A stretch of 22,745 nucleotides of DNA, taken from CAYQQJ01 sp964419935 (GTDB lineage: Bacteria; Pseudomonadota; Gammaproteobacteria; Pseudomonadales; Cellvibrionaceae). The notes under the pieces are model-generated. The model was not told the origin of the DNA. It saw nothing but the letters and a program-made list of their open reading frames with translations, and searched no databases. The translations under genes were made by a program, and so were the position numbers. This document shows positions 1 to 7,828 of the stretch, in pieces. Location: the NCBI GenBank assembly GCA_964419935.1, contig CAYQQJ010000041.1, forward strand, positions 1-22,745, written 5' to 3'. Each line of letters opens with the position of its first letter. The first letter of the stretch is position 1.

Positions 1-9
1 CTTTCCACC

Positions 10-22
10 TTGTTAAAGAACA
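10..22 (-). promoter_or_regulatory. boxA antitermination element of an rRNA operon leader
   Basis: Read on the minus strand the site is TGTTCTTTAACAA, which differs by one base from the classic gammaproteobacterial rrn boxA (TGCTCTTTAACAA) bound by NusB/NusE. It lies about 170 nt downstream of a matching rRNA-type promoter on the same strand, which is a normal layout for a 16S leader. A second, poorer boxA-like stretch (GTTCTTTAAGA on the minus strand) occurs near 152-163. The inference is that a 16S rRNA gene begins just beyond the left edge, reading leftwards. Confidence 0.6.
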
Positions 23-115
23 CTGGCGTAAAACCAGAAAACTGCCACCTCAACCCTTGCGAGAAGAAGAGGCAAATTTCTAACTTTTCACCTGCCCTGA
101 TCATTTTAGAAAACT

Positions 116-131
116 CTTATTTTTCAATAAG
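116..131 (-). promoter_or_regulatory. boxB-like hairpin in the rRNA leader
   Basis: On the minus strand this is CTTATT-GAAA-AATAAG, a perfect 6-bp stem closed by a GAAA tetraloop. It lies upstream of boxA in the inferred rRNA leader, where a boxB-type hairpin is expected. The stem is AT-rich and the assignment rests only on position and shape. Confidence 0.3.
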
Positions 132-196
132 CTATGAATCAAAGCGTCTGCATCTTAAAGAACTTTTCGGAGCAGCTCATCGCTGTCGAGGCGCGT

Positions 197-224
197 ATAT
201 TACACTGAGAAATATTTGAGTCAA
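197..224 (-). promoter_or_regulatory. rRNA operon P1-type promoter
   Basis: On the minus strand a -35 TTGACT (219-224) is followed after 16 bp by a -10 TAATAT (197-202). A GC-rich discriminator, GCGCCTC, follows at the start point near 190, as is typical of stringently controlled rRNA promoters. A-rich sequence upstream (about 225-242) could act as an UP element. Together with the downstream boxA this marks the start of an rRNA operon leaving the window on the left. The rest of 203-293 shows no gene, only a small GAGGCA/TGCCTC inverted repeat (266-279) behind the stop of the first glycosyltransferase gene. Confidence 0.55.
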
Positions 225-293
225 GGCCTTTTTGCAAAATACTTCTGGCCTCCCCTGTCCGCCACGAGGCACCTGCCTCACCATGCCCCATGC

Positions 294-1115
294 TCACTCT
301 CGCCAATGCTCGGCGACCCACGGCGTAGGGCGTATGTAGTGACGGAGGTGGCTGAGGAAACTTCCATCCCGACCTGAACTGAAAAGTTGCTTCAAATGCT
401 CGGGAATGGTCCTGGGTAGCCCCGGCCCATATCGACCTTCAATTGCGTGATTGGGGTGCAACCCGCCGGGAAAGATAACAACCCGTGCGTCGCGCGGCAG
501 ACGCGGTGCGAAAAAGTAATTCAACGGAAAGGGACGTCGGCAGTCGCGACGAAAGTGGCGCACCCATCCGCGCGGAAACAGTTTCACCCCACCCGGCGCA
601 TTTCGCGTTACGAACCGTTGTTCAAAGCGGTACTCATCAGCCACGCCCTGCGGGTCGGCACGAAACCGTTCATATAAAGGTACCAGCTTACCAACGGGAA
701 AGCGGAACAGGGATGTTTGACCCAACCGCTCCAGCGGCTTGGCGGGATTCCGGGACAACACAATATCCTGCGGATCACCATAGTCGAAGAAACCATCCAG
801 GCTACCTACAACCACCATATCGAGATCCAGAAACAGCACAGGCCCTGACAAATCAGCCAACTTCGGCCCCCAAAGCCGGGACTTTGGCCAGACACCGAGG
901 GTGCCAGTGGGCATCTCGACGTCTATAGGAGGTAAAGGTTCACATTGAACTTCGGCGCGAACGCCTTCAGCACTGTCGGTGAAACAAGTAAAGGTGAATG
1001 GCGGCGTAACATTACGCGCGACCATGCCGTAGAGCCGGTTGATGAACCGCGGACCATATCTCGTACCCCAGTTAATACAAATCACCTGCTTCGTTAGTGT
1101 CACTTGCTGCCCCAC
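294..1115 (-). CDS. putative glycosyltransferase with DxD motif (paralogue 1)
   Basis: This 273-residue soluble protein has no signal peptide or membrane segment. Near residues 94-107 it has a hydrophobic strand ending in LFLDLDM followed by V-V-V-G-S-L-D, the arrangement of the DxD nucleotide-sugar/metal site (97-99) of GT-A fold enzymes. The N-terminus (VICINWGTRYGPRFINRLY) and C-terminus (WVAEHW) match those of the next gene, so the two are tandem duplicates that have diverged strongly in the middle. The start is GTG at 1115, preceded by an AGGAA ribosome-binding site 7-8 nt upstream. It lies 65 bp behind its paralogue in the same direction. The family is probably a conserved hypothetical group often annotated as glycosyltransferase; donor and acceptor cannot be told. 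An rRNA-type promoter follows its 3' end. Confidence 0.7.
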   Translation of the reverse strand: MGQQVTLTKQVICINWGTRYGPRFINRLYGMVARNVTPPFTFTCFTDSAEGVRAEVQCEPLPPIDVEMPTGTLGVWPKSRLWGPKLADLSGPVLFLDLDMVVVGSLDGFFDYGDPQDIVLSRNPAKPLERLGQTSLFRFPVGKLVPLYERFRADPQGVADEYRFEQRFVTRNAPGGVKLFPRGWVRHFRRDCRRPFPLNYFFAPRLPRDARVVIFPGGLHPNHAIEGRYGPGLPRTIPEHLKQLFSSGRDGSFLSHLRHYIRPTPWVAEHWRE

Positions 1116-1180
1116 CGAATTTCCTCATTTGCAGATGCGAATTTGTTTGCGATTGCCATTTTCGGCTTTGCGCCTCCGGC

Positions 1181-1918
1181 CTAATGCCAATAATCCTCGA
1201 TCCAAGCGGTCGGTCGCACCGTGCGGTACCATTTGCCACTCTTACCTTTAATAGCCTCGTCGGGATGCGGATGTCCATGAAAGACAATAACTTTCGCGCC
1301 GTCGGGAATCGCCGGCATCCTGAAAAGTGATAGAGGGAAAGGTTGCATGCAATGACGCTTGAAACTCCTGCACCATTCATCCGGCCAATATTTCAGCGCG
1401 CCCTTGCGCAGCAAGACGGCAGAAATAAACTCCTGCTCATTGCGATATTCTTTCTTCACATTGGGCCAACGATCGATGAACTCTTGCAACACTTCAGGAT
1501 GCTTGCCGATTTCGAATCGGTAGACCGAGGAGTTACCTGTACCGTCATGCTTGAGCCAATCCTTGATGATGAGTACATCGCCTTCCATCGCAAACAGGTC
1601 ATCGATGTTATCGACAACCAACAGATCGAGATCCAGAAACAGGCATTGCCCCTGCAGATCGTACAACTCTGTCGAAAAGGTCAGAATCTTGTTCCAGCCA
1701 CGCTCGGGGCCGGAGACATCGACAGGCATAGGGGGAATAGGAAAAGGCTCGATACCCTCGTTCAGGCCAGCAGCGTCATCCGTTAAACAGATGAACCTAT
1801 GGGGGCGCGACAAGTGCCGCGCCACCATGCGCTGCAACCGGTTTACGTAGTCGGCCGGGTACTTGGTGCCCCACTTCATGCACAGAATATTAACCTGATC
1901 CAAACAGCACCTCTTCAT
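1181..1918 (-). CDS. putative glycosyltransferase with DxD motif (paralogue 2)
   Basis: The protein has 245 residues if started at the ATG at 1918. That start aligns its N-terminus (QVNILCMKWGTKYPADYVNR) with that of the neighbouring paralogue. Longer in-frame starts exist at 1954 and at a GTG at 1987, but neither has a convincing ribosome-binding site and the extra residues have no counterpart in the paralogue. CLFLDLDLLVVDNIDDLF (about 92-109) carries the DxD-like site of a GT-A glycosyltransferase, and the C-terminus WIEDYW matches WVAEHW of the other copy. No signal peptide is seen. It lies downstream of xylA in the same direction but is separated from it by a strong hairpin, so co-transcription with xylBA is uncertain. 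Substrate unknown. Confidence 0.68.
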   Translation of the reverse strand: MKRCCLDQVNILCMKWGTKYPADYVNRLQRMVARHLSRPHRFICLTDDAAGLNEGIEPFPIPPMPVDVSGPERGWNKILTFSTELYDLQGQCLFLDLDLLVVDNIDDLFAMEGDVLIIKDWLKHDGTGNSSVYRFEIGKHPEVLQEFIDRWPNVKKEYRNEQEFISAVLLRKGALKYWPDEWCRSFKRHCMQPFPLSLFRMPAIPDGAKVIVFHGHPHPDEAIKGKSGKWYRTVRPTAWIEDYWH

Positions 1919-2010
1919 CGCGCCAATACGCGGTATGTAGCTTGAGCGGGCCATTGTAGGGCATAGCGACAGTGATGGGAATGCCACACAGGCACTCGGA
2001 ACTGGCAGGA

Positions 2011-2035
2011 GTGCGGGCGCCTATCGCGCCCGCAC
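2011..2035 (-). terminator. strong hairpin behind xylA
   Basis: GTGCGGGCGC-ctatc-GCGCCCGCAC is a perfect 10-bp GC-rich stem with a 5-nt loop, 22 bp past the xylA stop codon. There is no T-run on either strand, so it is not a textbook intrinsic terminator. It may act as a weak or Rho-assisted terminator, or as a 3' stabiliser of the xylBA message. Confidence 0.5.
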
Positions 2036-2057
2036 CGATTCAGTTACAGAAGGGTTA

Positions 2058-3389
2058 TCACCGGATGTAACGATTGATGATATTTTCGTACAACTCTTGC
2101 TGAGCACTCGTTTGGGCGGGCTCGCCGCTGCTGTTGCCGATGTCCGCCAACTGCTCCAAAGTCAAGCCACCCTGTTCAAATTCAGCACCCTTGCCACTGT
2201 CGAACGATGCATAGCGCTTGCGGCGCATTTCCTCCAACGGCGACTTCTGAATCAGGTCGTCGGCAATCAACAAAGAACGCGCAAACACATCCATACCGCC
2301 GATGTGACCGTGGAAGGTGTCATTCACATCCGTGGAATTGCGGCGACGCTTGGCGTCGAAGTTGACACCTCCGCCCTGGAAACCGCCATGGCGCAACAAT
2401 ACCAGCATCATCTCTACGGTTTCATTGATGTTGTGGGGAAATTGGTCCGTATCCCAGGCGTTCTGATAGTCGCCCCGATTGGCGTCGATGCTGCCGAGCA
2501 TGCCGGCGTTGGCCGCCACCTGCATTTCGTGGTCCATGGTGTGGCTGGCCAGGGTGGCGTGGTTGGTTTCTATGTTCAGTTTGAAATCCTTATCCAGCCC
2601 GTAATGCCGCAGGAAGCCGATTACAGTTTCACTATCGAAATCATACTGGTGCTTGGTCGGTTCCATCGGCTTGGGCTCGATCAGGAAATTGCCCTTGAAG
2701 CCCTGAGCGCGACCATAGTCCCGCGCCATTGTCAGGAAGCGCGCCATATGTTCCTGTTCGCGCTTGAGGTCGGTGTTAAGCAGGCTCATATAACCTTCGC
2801 GGCCGCCCCAAAAAACATAGTTTTCACCATCCAGAGCAATGGTTGCATCCATCGCGTCCTTGAGTTGTGCGCCGGCAAAAGCCACCACTGAAAAATCCGG
2901 GTTGGTCGAGGCGCCATTCATAAAGCGCGGATTGGAAAACAGGTTGGAGGTACTCCACAGCAGCTTCACGCCGGTAGCCGCCTGCTTTTCCTTGGCGTAG
3001 TCAACCATTGCCTGCAAACGCTTTGCGGTCTCGGCACGGCTATCGCCCTCTTCAACAATATCCACATCGTGAAAAGAATAATAGGGTACACCGAGCTTGG
3101 TAATAAATTCGAAAGCCGCATCCATTTTCATGCGCGAACGCGTCATGGGATCACTGGATTCACTCCAGGGGAAGTGAAAGGGTCCGGGACCGAAGGGATC
3201 GTGACCGGCGCCACAGAAGGTGTGCCAATAACAAACCGCGAAGCGGAAATGCTCCTTCATGGTCTTTCCGGCAACCACACGGTTTTCATCGTACCACTGG
3301 AACGCAAAGGGATTATCTGATTCCGGGCCTTCATAGCGGATTTGGTCCACGCCGGGAAAGTACTCTTTATCGCCACTAACAATACTCAT
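2058..3389 (-). CDS. xylA: xylose isomerase
   Basis: XylA converts D-xylose to D-xylulose in the cytoplasm using two divalent metals. The 443-residue length is that of class II xylose isomerases. Visible hallmarks are FHDVDI with the catalytic His at about 107, the metal-site block IEPKPMEPTKHQYDFD, LNIETNHATLASH, and GSIDANRGDYQNAWDTDQFP. The C-terminal GGVNFDAKRRRNS and FHGHIGGMDVFAR blocks are also present. The start at 3389 has an AGGTG ribosome-binding site 4-5 nt upstream. It follows xylB by 79 bp in the same direction, so xylBA are probably one transcript driven from the divergent control region at 5044-5076. No signal peptide is present. Confidence 0.97.
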   Translation of the reverse strand: MSIVSGDKEYFPGVDQIRYEGPESDNPFAFQWYDENRVVAGKTMKEHFRFAVCYWHTFCGAGHDPFGPGPFHFPWSESSDPMTRSRMKMDAAFEFITKLGVPYYSFHDVDIVEEGDSRAETAKRLQAMVDYAKEKQAATGVKLLWSTSNLFSNPRFMNGASTNPDFSVVAFAGAQLKDAMDATIALDGENYVFWGGREGYMSLLNTDLKREQEHMARFLTMARDYGRAQGFKGNFLIEPKPMEPTKHQYDFDSETVIGFLRHYGLDKDFKLNIETNHATLASHTMDHEMQVAANAGMLGSIDANRGDYQNAWDTDQFPHNINETVEMMLVLLRHGGFQGGGVNFDAKRRRNSTDVNDTFHGHIGGMDVFARSLLIADDLIQKSPLEEMRRKRYASFDSGKGAEFEQGGLTLEQLADIGNSSGEPAQTSAQQELYENIINRYIR

Positions 3390-3468
3390 ACTGCACCTGA
3401 TTTTCTCGATGAATTTGCAGCCAAAAAATGGCCGATTTCTGATTTACATAGAATTAGCCGAAATTCGG

Positions 3469-4977
3469 TTAACCAGCCCCACAAACGACTGAAGCCTGCA
3501 CTGGCAATCCTTCAACCCATTGCTCATAAGCTTCCCGGTACTGCTCCATCATTGCCGCGTCTGGCTCTACGACTCCCTGCCGGACCAAGCCGCGAAAAGC
3601 CTCTTTGTGGGACGTAAAATAACCATATCCAAGCCCTGCAGCTCGCGCCGCGCCTTCAGCGCCATCTGTTTCGTATAGCTCTACCGCGGTCTGGGTTGTG
3701 TTAGCAAACGCCCGGGTAAAGTCATCACTTAAAAACATGTTGCCCTTGGCCACGCGAATCACGTCGCAATTGCCATCGAGTTCTTTCAGAACCTCGAACC
3801 CCTGGTTTAGCGCAAAAACAATTCCCTCTTGCGCGGCGCGCACGATATGCCCCAGATTGTGCCGATTGAAATCTATATCCTGAATGTGTCCACGGAGATT
3901 CCGGTTCTGGAAAATGCGCTCGCCCCCATTACCAAATGGGTAAAGCCTCAGGCCCTCACTGCCAACGGCAACATCGGCAGCCAATTCATTCAAGCGTTGA
4001 TAATCAATTTCACCCCCTGCACTCAGCAGTTGGCGCAGCCAGCTATACAAACGCCCGGTTCCGTTGACACATACAAGCACACCATTGCGTCTATGTTCCT
4101 GGGTATCCGTGACATGAAGAAAAGTATTCACCCGGGACTGGATATCCGCGACGGGCTTGTCTGTAACGCCATAGATAACGCCCGAGGTGCCCGCCGTGGC
4201 GGCAACTTCGCCTGGGTTCAGCACATTCAGACTGAATGCATTATTGGGTTGATCGCCCGAGCGATAGCTCACTTGCACACCGGAACTCAGGCCCAGCACC
4301 CGTGCCGCTTGCGCACTCACCTCACCCTGCAACCCGATATTGGGAACCAGTGGCGGTATGACCGCGGCATCAATCCCCCATTGATCCAAAACACGAGAGG
4401 CCAAACGGCGCTCGCTGAAATCCCACAGTGTGGCTTCAGAAAGGCTCGATGGGGACGTGGTGATTTCACCGGTCAATTTCATGGCAATAAAATCACCTGG
4501 CAGCATGGCCTTGTGAACGCGGGCAAATACCTCCGGCTCATTCTCCTGCACCCACCGCAACTTTGCGGCTGTAAAATTGCTGGGAGAATTCAACAGGTGC
4601 TCGAAGCAATAGTCACTGCCGAGCTCCTTGAACGCGGCCTGCCCTACATCATTGGCACGACTGTCACACCAGATAATGGCCGGCCGCAACACCTCCTGGT
4701 TCTCATCCACGAGCACCAGTCCGTGCATTTGATAGGCGATACCGATCGCTTTGATGCGAGACGGATCAATGGCCGGTCGAGCAAAGAGAATCTCACAACC
4801 TTTTACAACACAGTCCCACCAGTCGTCCGGGTTCTGCTCAGCCCAGCCAGCACGGGGACTGTTTATTGTCAGCTCTTTTTCCGGGTATTGGATAGCGCCC
4901 ACGGACTTGCCCGTTACGCCGTCAACGACGGAAAGCTTAATTGACGAACTCCCGAGATCGATTCCGAGGAACAACAT
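3469..4977 (-). CDS. xylB: xylulokinase (FGGY family)
   Basis: XylB phosphorylates D-xylulose to D-xylulose-5-phosphate, which enters the pentose phosphate pathway. The 502-residue protein starts with the FGGY phosphate-binding loop GIDLGSSSIK. It has YQMHGLVLVD (compare GQMHG in Escherichia coli XylB), WCDSRA, and RSGDQPNNAF with the expected catalytic Asp. TAGTSG and GNGGERI, typical of the second domain, follow. The ATG at 4977 lacks a strong ribosome-binding site. It is the first gene of the xylBA pair and is transcribed away from the Nudix regulator across a shared 209-bp control region carrying the best operator of the window. Confidence 0.96.
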   Translation of the reverse strand: MLFLGIDLGSSSIKLSVVDGVTGKSVGAIQYPEKELTINSPRAGWAEQNPDDWWDCVVKGCEILFARPAIDPSRIKAIGIAYQMHGLVLVDENQEVLRPAIIWCDSRANDVGQAAFKELGSDYCFEHLLNSPSNFTAAKLRWVQENEPEVFARVHKAMLPGDFIAMKLTGEITTSPSSLSEATLWDFSERRLASRVLDQWGIDAAVIPPLVPNIGLQGEVSAQAARVLGLSSGVQVSYRSGDQPNNAFSLNVLNPGEVAATAGTSGVIYGVTDKPVADIQSRVNTFLHVTDTQEHRRNGVLVCVNGTGRLYSWLRQLLSAGGEIDYQRLNELAADVAVGSEGLRLYPFGNGGERIFQNRNLRGHIQDIDFNRHNLGHIVRAAQEGIVFALNQGFEVLKELDGNCDVIRVAKGNMFLSDDFTRAFANTTQTAVELYETDGAEGAARAAGLGYGYFTSHKEAFRGLVRQGVVEPDAAMMEQYREAYEQWVEGLPVQASVVCGAG

Positions 4978-5043
4978 AGATTTGTCAGCCTGCCGTTAGG
5001 GTTATGCAAGTTTTTCTACCGAAGAACTTGGCCATTGCGACAA

Positions 5044-5072
5044 AGTGTAGCTTATTGTCCGTCTGACAACAA
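5044..5072 (-). promoter_or_regulatory. candidate promoter of xylBA
   Basis: On the minus strand TTGTTG (5067-5072) and TACACT (5044-5049) are separated by 17 bp and would start transcription near 5037, about 60 nt before xylB. The match to consensus is moderate. The operator at 5048-5076 covers most of it, which would suit repression. Confidence 0.4.
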
Positions 5073-5076
5073 GCTA
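5048..5076. promoter_or_regulatory. operator A of the Nudix regulator (xylBA/regulator)
   Basis: TAGCTTATTGTC-cgtct-GACAACAAGCTA is an inverted repeat with 11 of 12 arm positions matching. It contains the GT-N7-AC core known for NrtR-family operators. Its inner 23 bp (5051-5073) recur in variant form at three other promoters of the window. It overlaps the -35 of the regulator gene and the candidate promoter of xylBA, so it could serve both autoregulation and control of xylose catabolism. The assignment to this regulator is inference from family, symmetry, position and recurrence. Confidence 0.75.
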
Positions 5077-5091
5077 TGAGTGGTATATAAT
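5063..5091 (+). promoter_or_regulatory. promoter of the Nudix regulator gene
   Basis: CTGACA (5063-5068) and a perfect TATAAT (5086-5091) are spaced by 17 bp, a strong sigma70-type promoter. The start point would be near 5098, giving a leader of about 90 nt. Its -35 lies inside operator A, suggesting autorepression. Confidence 0.7.
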
Positions 5092-5186
5092 CATCGGATC
5101 ATGTGAGACCACTGCGAACTTCTCGGTAACAGTGCGAATCACAGCAACGAGCTTTACCGAAGCTGCATATCAATGAAGGAAACCCC

Positions 5187-5918
5187 GTGCCAACCAGTCA
5201 CATCAAAACCGCCAAAGCCAGTACCAAGCGTTTCAGAACACCCAAAGACGTCATCCAGGCACTCACCATTGATAACCTCATTTTCGGCCTGGACTCCGGT
5301 GAACTGAAAATTCTCCTTGTTGAGCATGGAGAGGGCATCAGCAAGGGGCAGTGGGCGCTTCCCGGCGGCTGGATTCGCTATGACGAGGATCTGCGCCACG
5401 CGGCCAGCCGCTTGCTGGAAGAGCTGACAGGCCTCAAACAGTTGTATCTCGAGCAACTCAAAACCTTTGGTCGCGTCGACCGATTCCCCGTCGCCCGGGT
5501 GGTTACCGTCGCCTATTATGCGCTGGTGAGCGCGGAGGATTATCCGGCCGTGGCAGGCTCCAGTTCGTCCGACGCCAGCTGGTTCAGTGTTAAGGACTTG
5601 CCGGACCTGGTATATGACCACGCGCAGATACTCGACTACGGCTTACAGTTCTTACGCCATCAAATTCGCCACAAGCCGATTGGCTTCAACCTCCTCCCGG
5701 AGAAATTCACGCTATTGCAGCTGCAGGGGCTCTACGAAGCCATTCTGGACGCCAAACTGGACAAGCCCAATTTCCGCCGCAAGATTCTTAAAATGAATCT
5801 CTTGACGCCCTGCAATGAGAAGCAAAAGGACGTTGCCCACCGTGCGGCAAATCTCTACAGGTTCGATGAAGCTGCCTACCAGCGCCTTACCGAACAAGGG
5901 TTCGCCTTCGAACTTTAG
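5187..5918 (+). CDS. NrtR-type Nudix/winged-helix transcriptional regulator of xylan and xylose genes
   Basis: This 243-residue protein has an N-terminal Nudix fold (about 25-145) and a C-terminal winged helix (about 165-243). The winged helix carries FNLLPEKFTLLQLQGLYEAI, LDKPNFRRKIL and the ending NLYRFDEAAYQRLTEQGFAFEL, typical of NrtR-family regulators. The Nudix box (61-83) keeps G61, E67, R75, E79 and G82, but Leu stands at 76 and 80 where catalytic Glu is expected, so it should bind a ligand rather than hydrolyse one. The start is GTG at 5187 behind GAAGGAAA; the nearby ATG is out of frame. Divergent placement from xylBA and the shared operator suggest a sugar-responsive repressor, as for the AraR-like NrtR relatives of Bacteroidetes. 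The effector (xylose, xylulose-5-phosphate or an oligosaccharide) cannot be read from the sequence. Confidence 0.88.
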   Translation: MPTSHIKTAKASTKRFRTPKDVIQALTIDNLIFGLDSGELKILLVEHGEGISKGQWALPGGWIRYDEDLRHAASRLLEELTGLKQLYLEQLKTFGRVDRFPVARVVTVAYYALVSAEDYPAVAGSSSSDASWFSVKDLPDLVYDHAQILDYGLQFLRHQIRHKPIGFNLLPEKFTLLQLQGLYEAILDAKLDKPNFRRKILKMNLLTPCNEKQKDVAHRAANLYRFDEAAYQRLTEQGFAFEL

Positions 5919-6041
5919 AGAACGCCGCACCCACTTCCGATTGCAGCTCGTCCACCTGGTTTTCTCATCGCGTTCGGACCCGCCAATTACCCCCACCCGC
6001 CCCCCAGGCAAGGCTTGTGGTTTAGCTTCGGTTTGGCTACA

Positions 6042-6069
6042 CTGACCTTATGGTTTAACTGACTATAAT
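6042..6069 (+). promoter_or_regulatory. promoter of the GH43-GH115 pair
   Basis: CTGACC (6042-6047) and a perfect TATAAT (6064-6069) are separated by 16 bp, placing the start near 6076. The in-frame ATG at 6068 lies inside the -10 and so cannot be the translation start of this transcript. This supports the start at 6122. The -10 is covered by operator B. The rest of 5919-6041 holds nothing recognisable. Confidence 0.6.
6047..6069. promoter_or_regulatory. operator B (GH43 promoter)
   Basis: CTTATGGTT-taact-GACTATAAT shares its whole left arm with operator D (read on the minus strand) and keeps the GT-N7-AC core of operator A. Arm symmetry is 6 of 9. It ends exactly on the -10 hexamer of the GH43 promoter, so bound regulator would block RNA polymerase. 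Confidence 0.6.
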
Positions 6070-6121
6070 GGATCGGCGTTGCCTTGCTGCGGCGGTCATA
6101 ACAACATCCACAGGTGCCATA

Positions 6122-7819
6122 ATGACAATTTACGCCCGCTGGCTTGCCTTCACGTCTGCGTTAGTGCTCGCCGCCTGTACCCCTGTGACAGAAGCTCCCA
6201 ATCCTAATCGCGCCCTGTTCAACTGGTTTGAGTATCAGGGAAAAGATGCCGTTTTCGATGCCCCTCTCTCAGAAGGGCATTTTCAGAACCCGATTCTTGC
6301 CGGGTTCTACCCGGATCCAAGCATTACCCGCGCCGGCGATGATTTCTATCTGGTGACCTCTTCGTTCTCGTTCTATCCCGGAGTGCCCATTTTCCACAGT
6401 ACGGATCTGGTGACCTGGCGGCAACTCGGCCATGTACTGACACGTCCCGAACAACTGGAGCTCGATGGTGCAGGCGTTTCGCGAGGTATCTTTGCGCCGA
6501 CAATTCGCTACCATGACGGCACTTTTTATATGATCACCACCCTGATCGATACCGGCGGCAATTTTCTGGTGACGGCCGAAAACCCTGCCGGCCCCTGGTC
6601 CGACCCCGTATGGCTTCCCGAGATTCAAGGCATAGATCCGGATATCTTTTTTGATGATGACGGGCGCGTTTACATTGCCCACAATGGCCAACCCGAAGGC
6701 GACCCCCTCTACGAGGGCCATCGCGCAATCTGGCTTTGGGAGTATGCCCCTGAAGCGCAATCAGTAATCAAAGACAGCGGTCGCGTGATCGTCAACGGCG
6801 GTGTCGATATATCCACCCAGCCTGTCTGGATCGAAGCGCCTCACATCTTCAAGAAAGAGGGTTGGTACTATTTATCCTGTGCGGAAGGCGGCACGGCCTA
6901 CAATCATTCGCAAGTGATCTTTCGTACGCGCAGCCTGGACCAACCTTTTGTTCCCTATGAGAACAACCCCATCCTCACGCAACGGGATTTGGATATAGAC
7001 CGCCCCAACCCAGTCACCACAGCCGGTCATGCCGATATGGTGCAAACACCCGCAGGTGAATGGTGGGCGGTATTTTTGGCGGTACGGGCCTACGATCAAA
7101 CGCTGTTCAACACAGGCCGTGAAACCTTTCTACTGCCAGTCACTTGGGAAAACGGCTGGCCTCATATTCTGCCGGCAGGTGAAGAGATTCCCTACCAGCT
7201 TGAAAAGCCCGCCGATCTTCCAGCGACACCCAATGCCGATGTCTTGACCGGCAACTTTACCTGGCGCGATGGGTTCGAGGGTGACGAGCTCTCGCCGCGC
7301 TGGAATCGTTTGCGCACTGACAGGAAAAACTGGTACAGCCTGACCGCACAACCCGGCGCAATATCCTTGACTCCTCTTCCGGTCAGCCTGTCAGACCTTG
7401 CACAACCCGCGCTACTAGCGCACCGACAGCAGCACACAAAATTTGAAGCTGAGACCGAGCTGGCGCTTCCGCTCGGCGAAAATTATTCCGCAGGGCTCAC
7501 AGTTTTTCAAAATGAAACTTTCCACTACTACTTCAGTGTCGAACATACAGGAGACGGCCACAGGCTATCCCTGGAGCGCGCTCGCAATTCCGAACCCGAG
7601 GTCATTGGATCCGAGGCGCTGAGTATCACAGCTGACACGATCATTTTGGGAACGGAAGGCAACGCGGGCACCATCAGCTTTTACTACAGAGTTAACGGGG
7701 ATGAACGCCAGTATCTCGCCCGGAATATAGACGCACGCATGCTCAGTACCGAAGTGGCAGGCGGTTTTGTCGGCACGCATATTGGTATTCATGCACGTAT
7801 GGAGAAATCCCTCGACTAG
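6122..7819 (+). CDS. GH43 beta-xylosidase, predicted lipoprotein
   Basis: The product should cleave xylose (or arabinose) from xylo-oligosaccharides. From the ATG at 6122 (AGGTG upstream) it has 565 residues. A lipoprotein signal, LVLAAC with lipidated Cys at about 19, places it on a membrane facing the periplasm or outside. The five-bladed propeller (about 55-370) shows all GH43 residues: general base Asp in FYPDPSI (about 65), pKa-modulating Asp in GIDPD (about 172) and general acid Glu in WIEAPHIF (about 238). A C-terminal beta-sandwich (about 375-565) follows, as in XynB3-type enzymes. The protein stops at GIHARMEKSLD, short of the final ADFDWF/ADFDYF-type strand usual for this domain, so the C-terminus may be trimmed. 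GH115 follows by 114 bp and is probably co-transcribed. Confidence 0.93.
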   Translation: MTIYARWLAFTSALVLAACTPVTEAPNPNRALFNWFEYQGKDAVFDAPLSEGHFQNPILAGFYPDPSITRAGDDFYLVTSSFSFYPGVPIFHSTDLVTWRQLGHVLTRPEQLELDGAGVSRGIFAPTIRYHDGTFYMITTLIDTGGNFLVTAENPAGPWSDPVWLPEIQGIDPDIFFDDDGRVYIAHNGQPEGDPLYEGHRAIWLWEYAPEAQSVIKDSGRVIVNGGVDISTQPVWIEAPHIFKKEGWYYLSCAEGGTAYNHSQVIFRTRSLDQPFVPYENNPILTQRDLDIDRPNPVTTAGHADMVQTPAGEWWAVFLAVRAYDQTLFNTGRETFLLPVTWENGWPHILPAGEEIPYQLEKPADLPATPNADVLTGNFTWRDGFEGDELSPRWNRLRTDRKNWYSLTAQPGAISLTPLPVSLSDLAQPALLAHRQQHTKFEAETELALPLGENYSAGLTVFQNETFHYYFSVEHTGDGHRLSLERARNSEPEVIGSEALSITADTIILGTEGNAGTISFYYRVNGDERQYLARNIDARMLSTEVAGGFVGTHIGIHARMEKSLD

Positions 7820-7828
7820 AGAGGTTGC

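Noticed and set aside
10..219. A plus-strand reading frame of 69 codons at the left edge.
   Set aside because: It lies across the boxA, boxB-like hairpin and promoter of the inferred rRNA leader and has no ribosome-binding site or recognisable sequence.
1890..1964. A 24-codon minus-strand frame (MPYNGPLKLHTAYWRDEEVLF...) overlapping the start of the second glycosyltransferase gene.
   Set aside because: It is protein-like but short, has no ribosome-binding site, and the frame opens only just upstream inside the hairpin region; it may be a leader or chance.
2097..2891. Long plus-strand frame opposite xylA (264 codons), and similar long frames opposite xylB and GH115.
   Set aside because: These are antisense shadows of well-identified genes with strong codon bias and have no own support.
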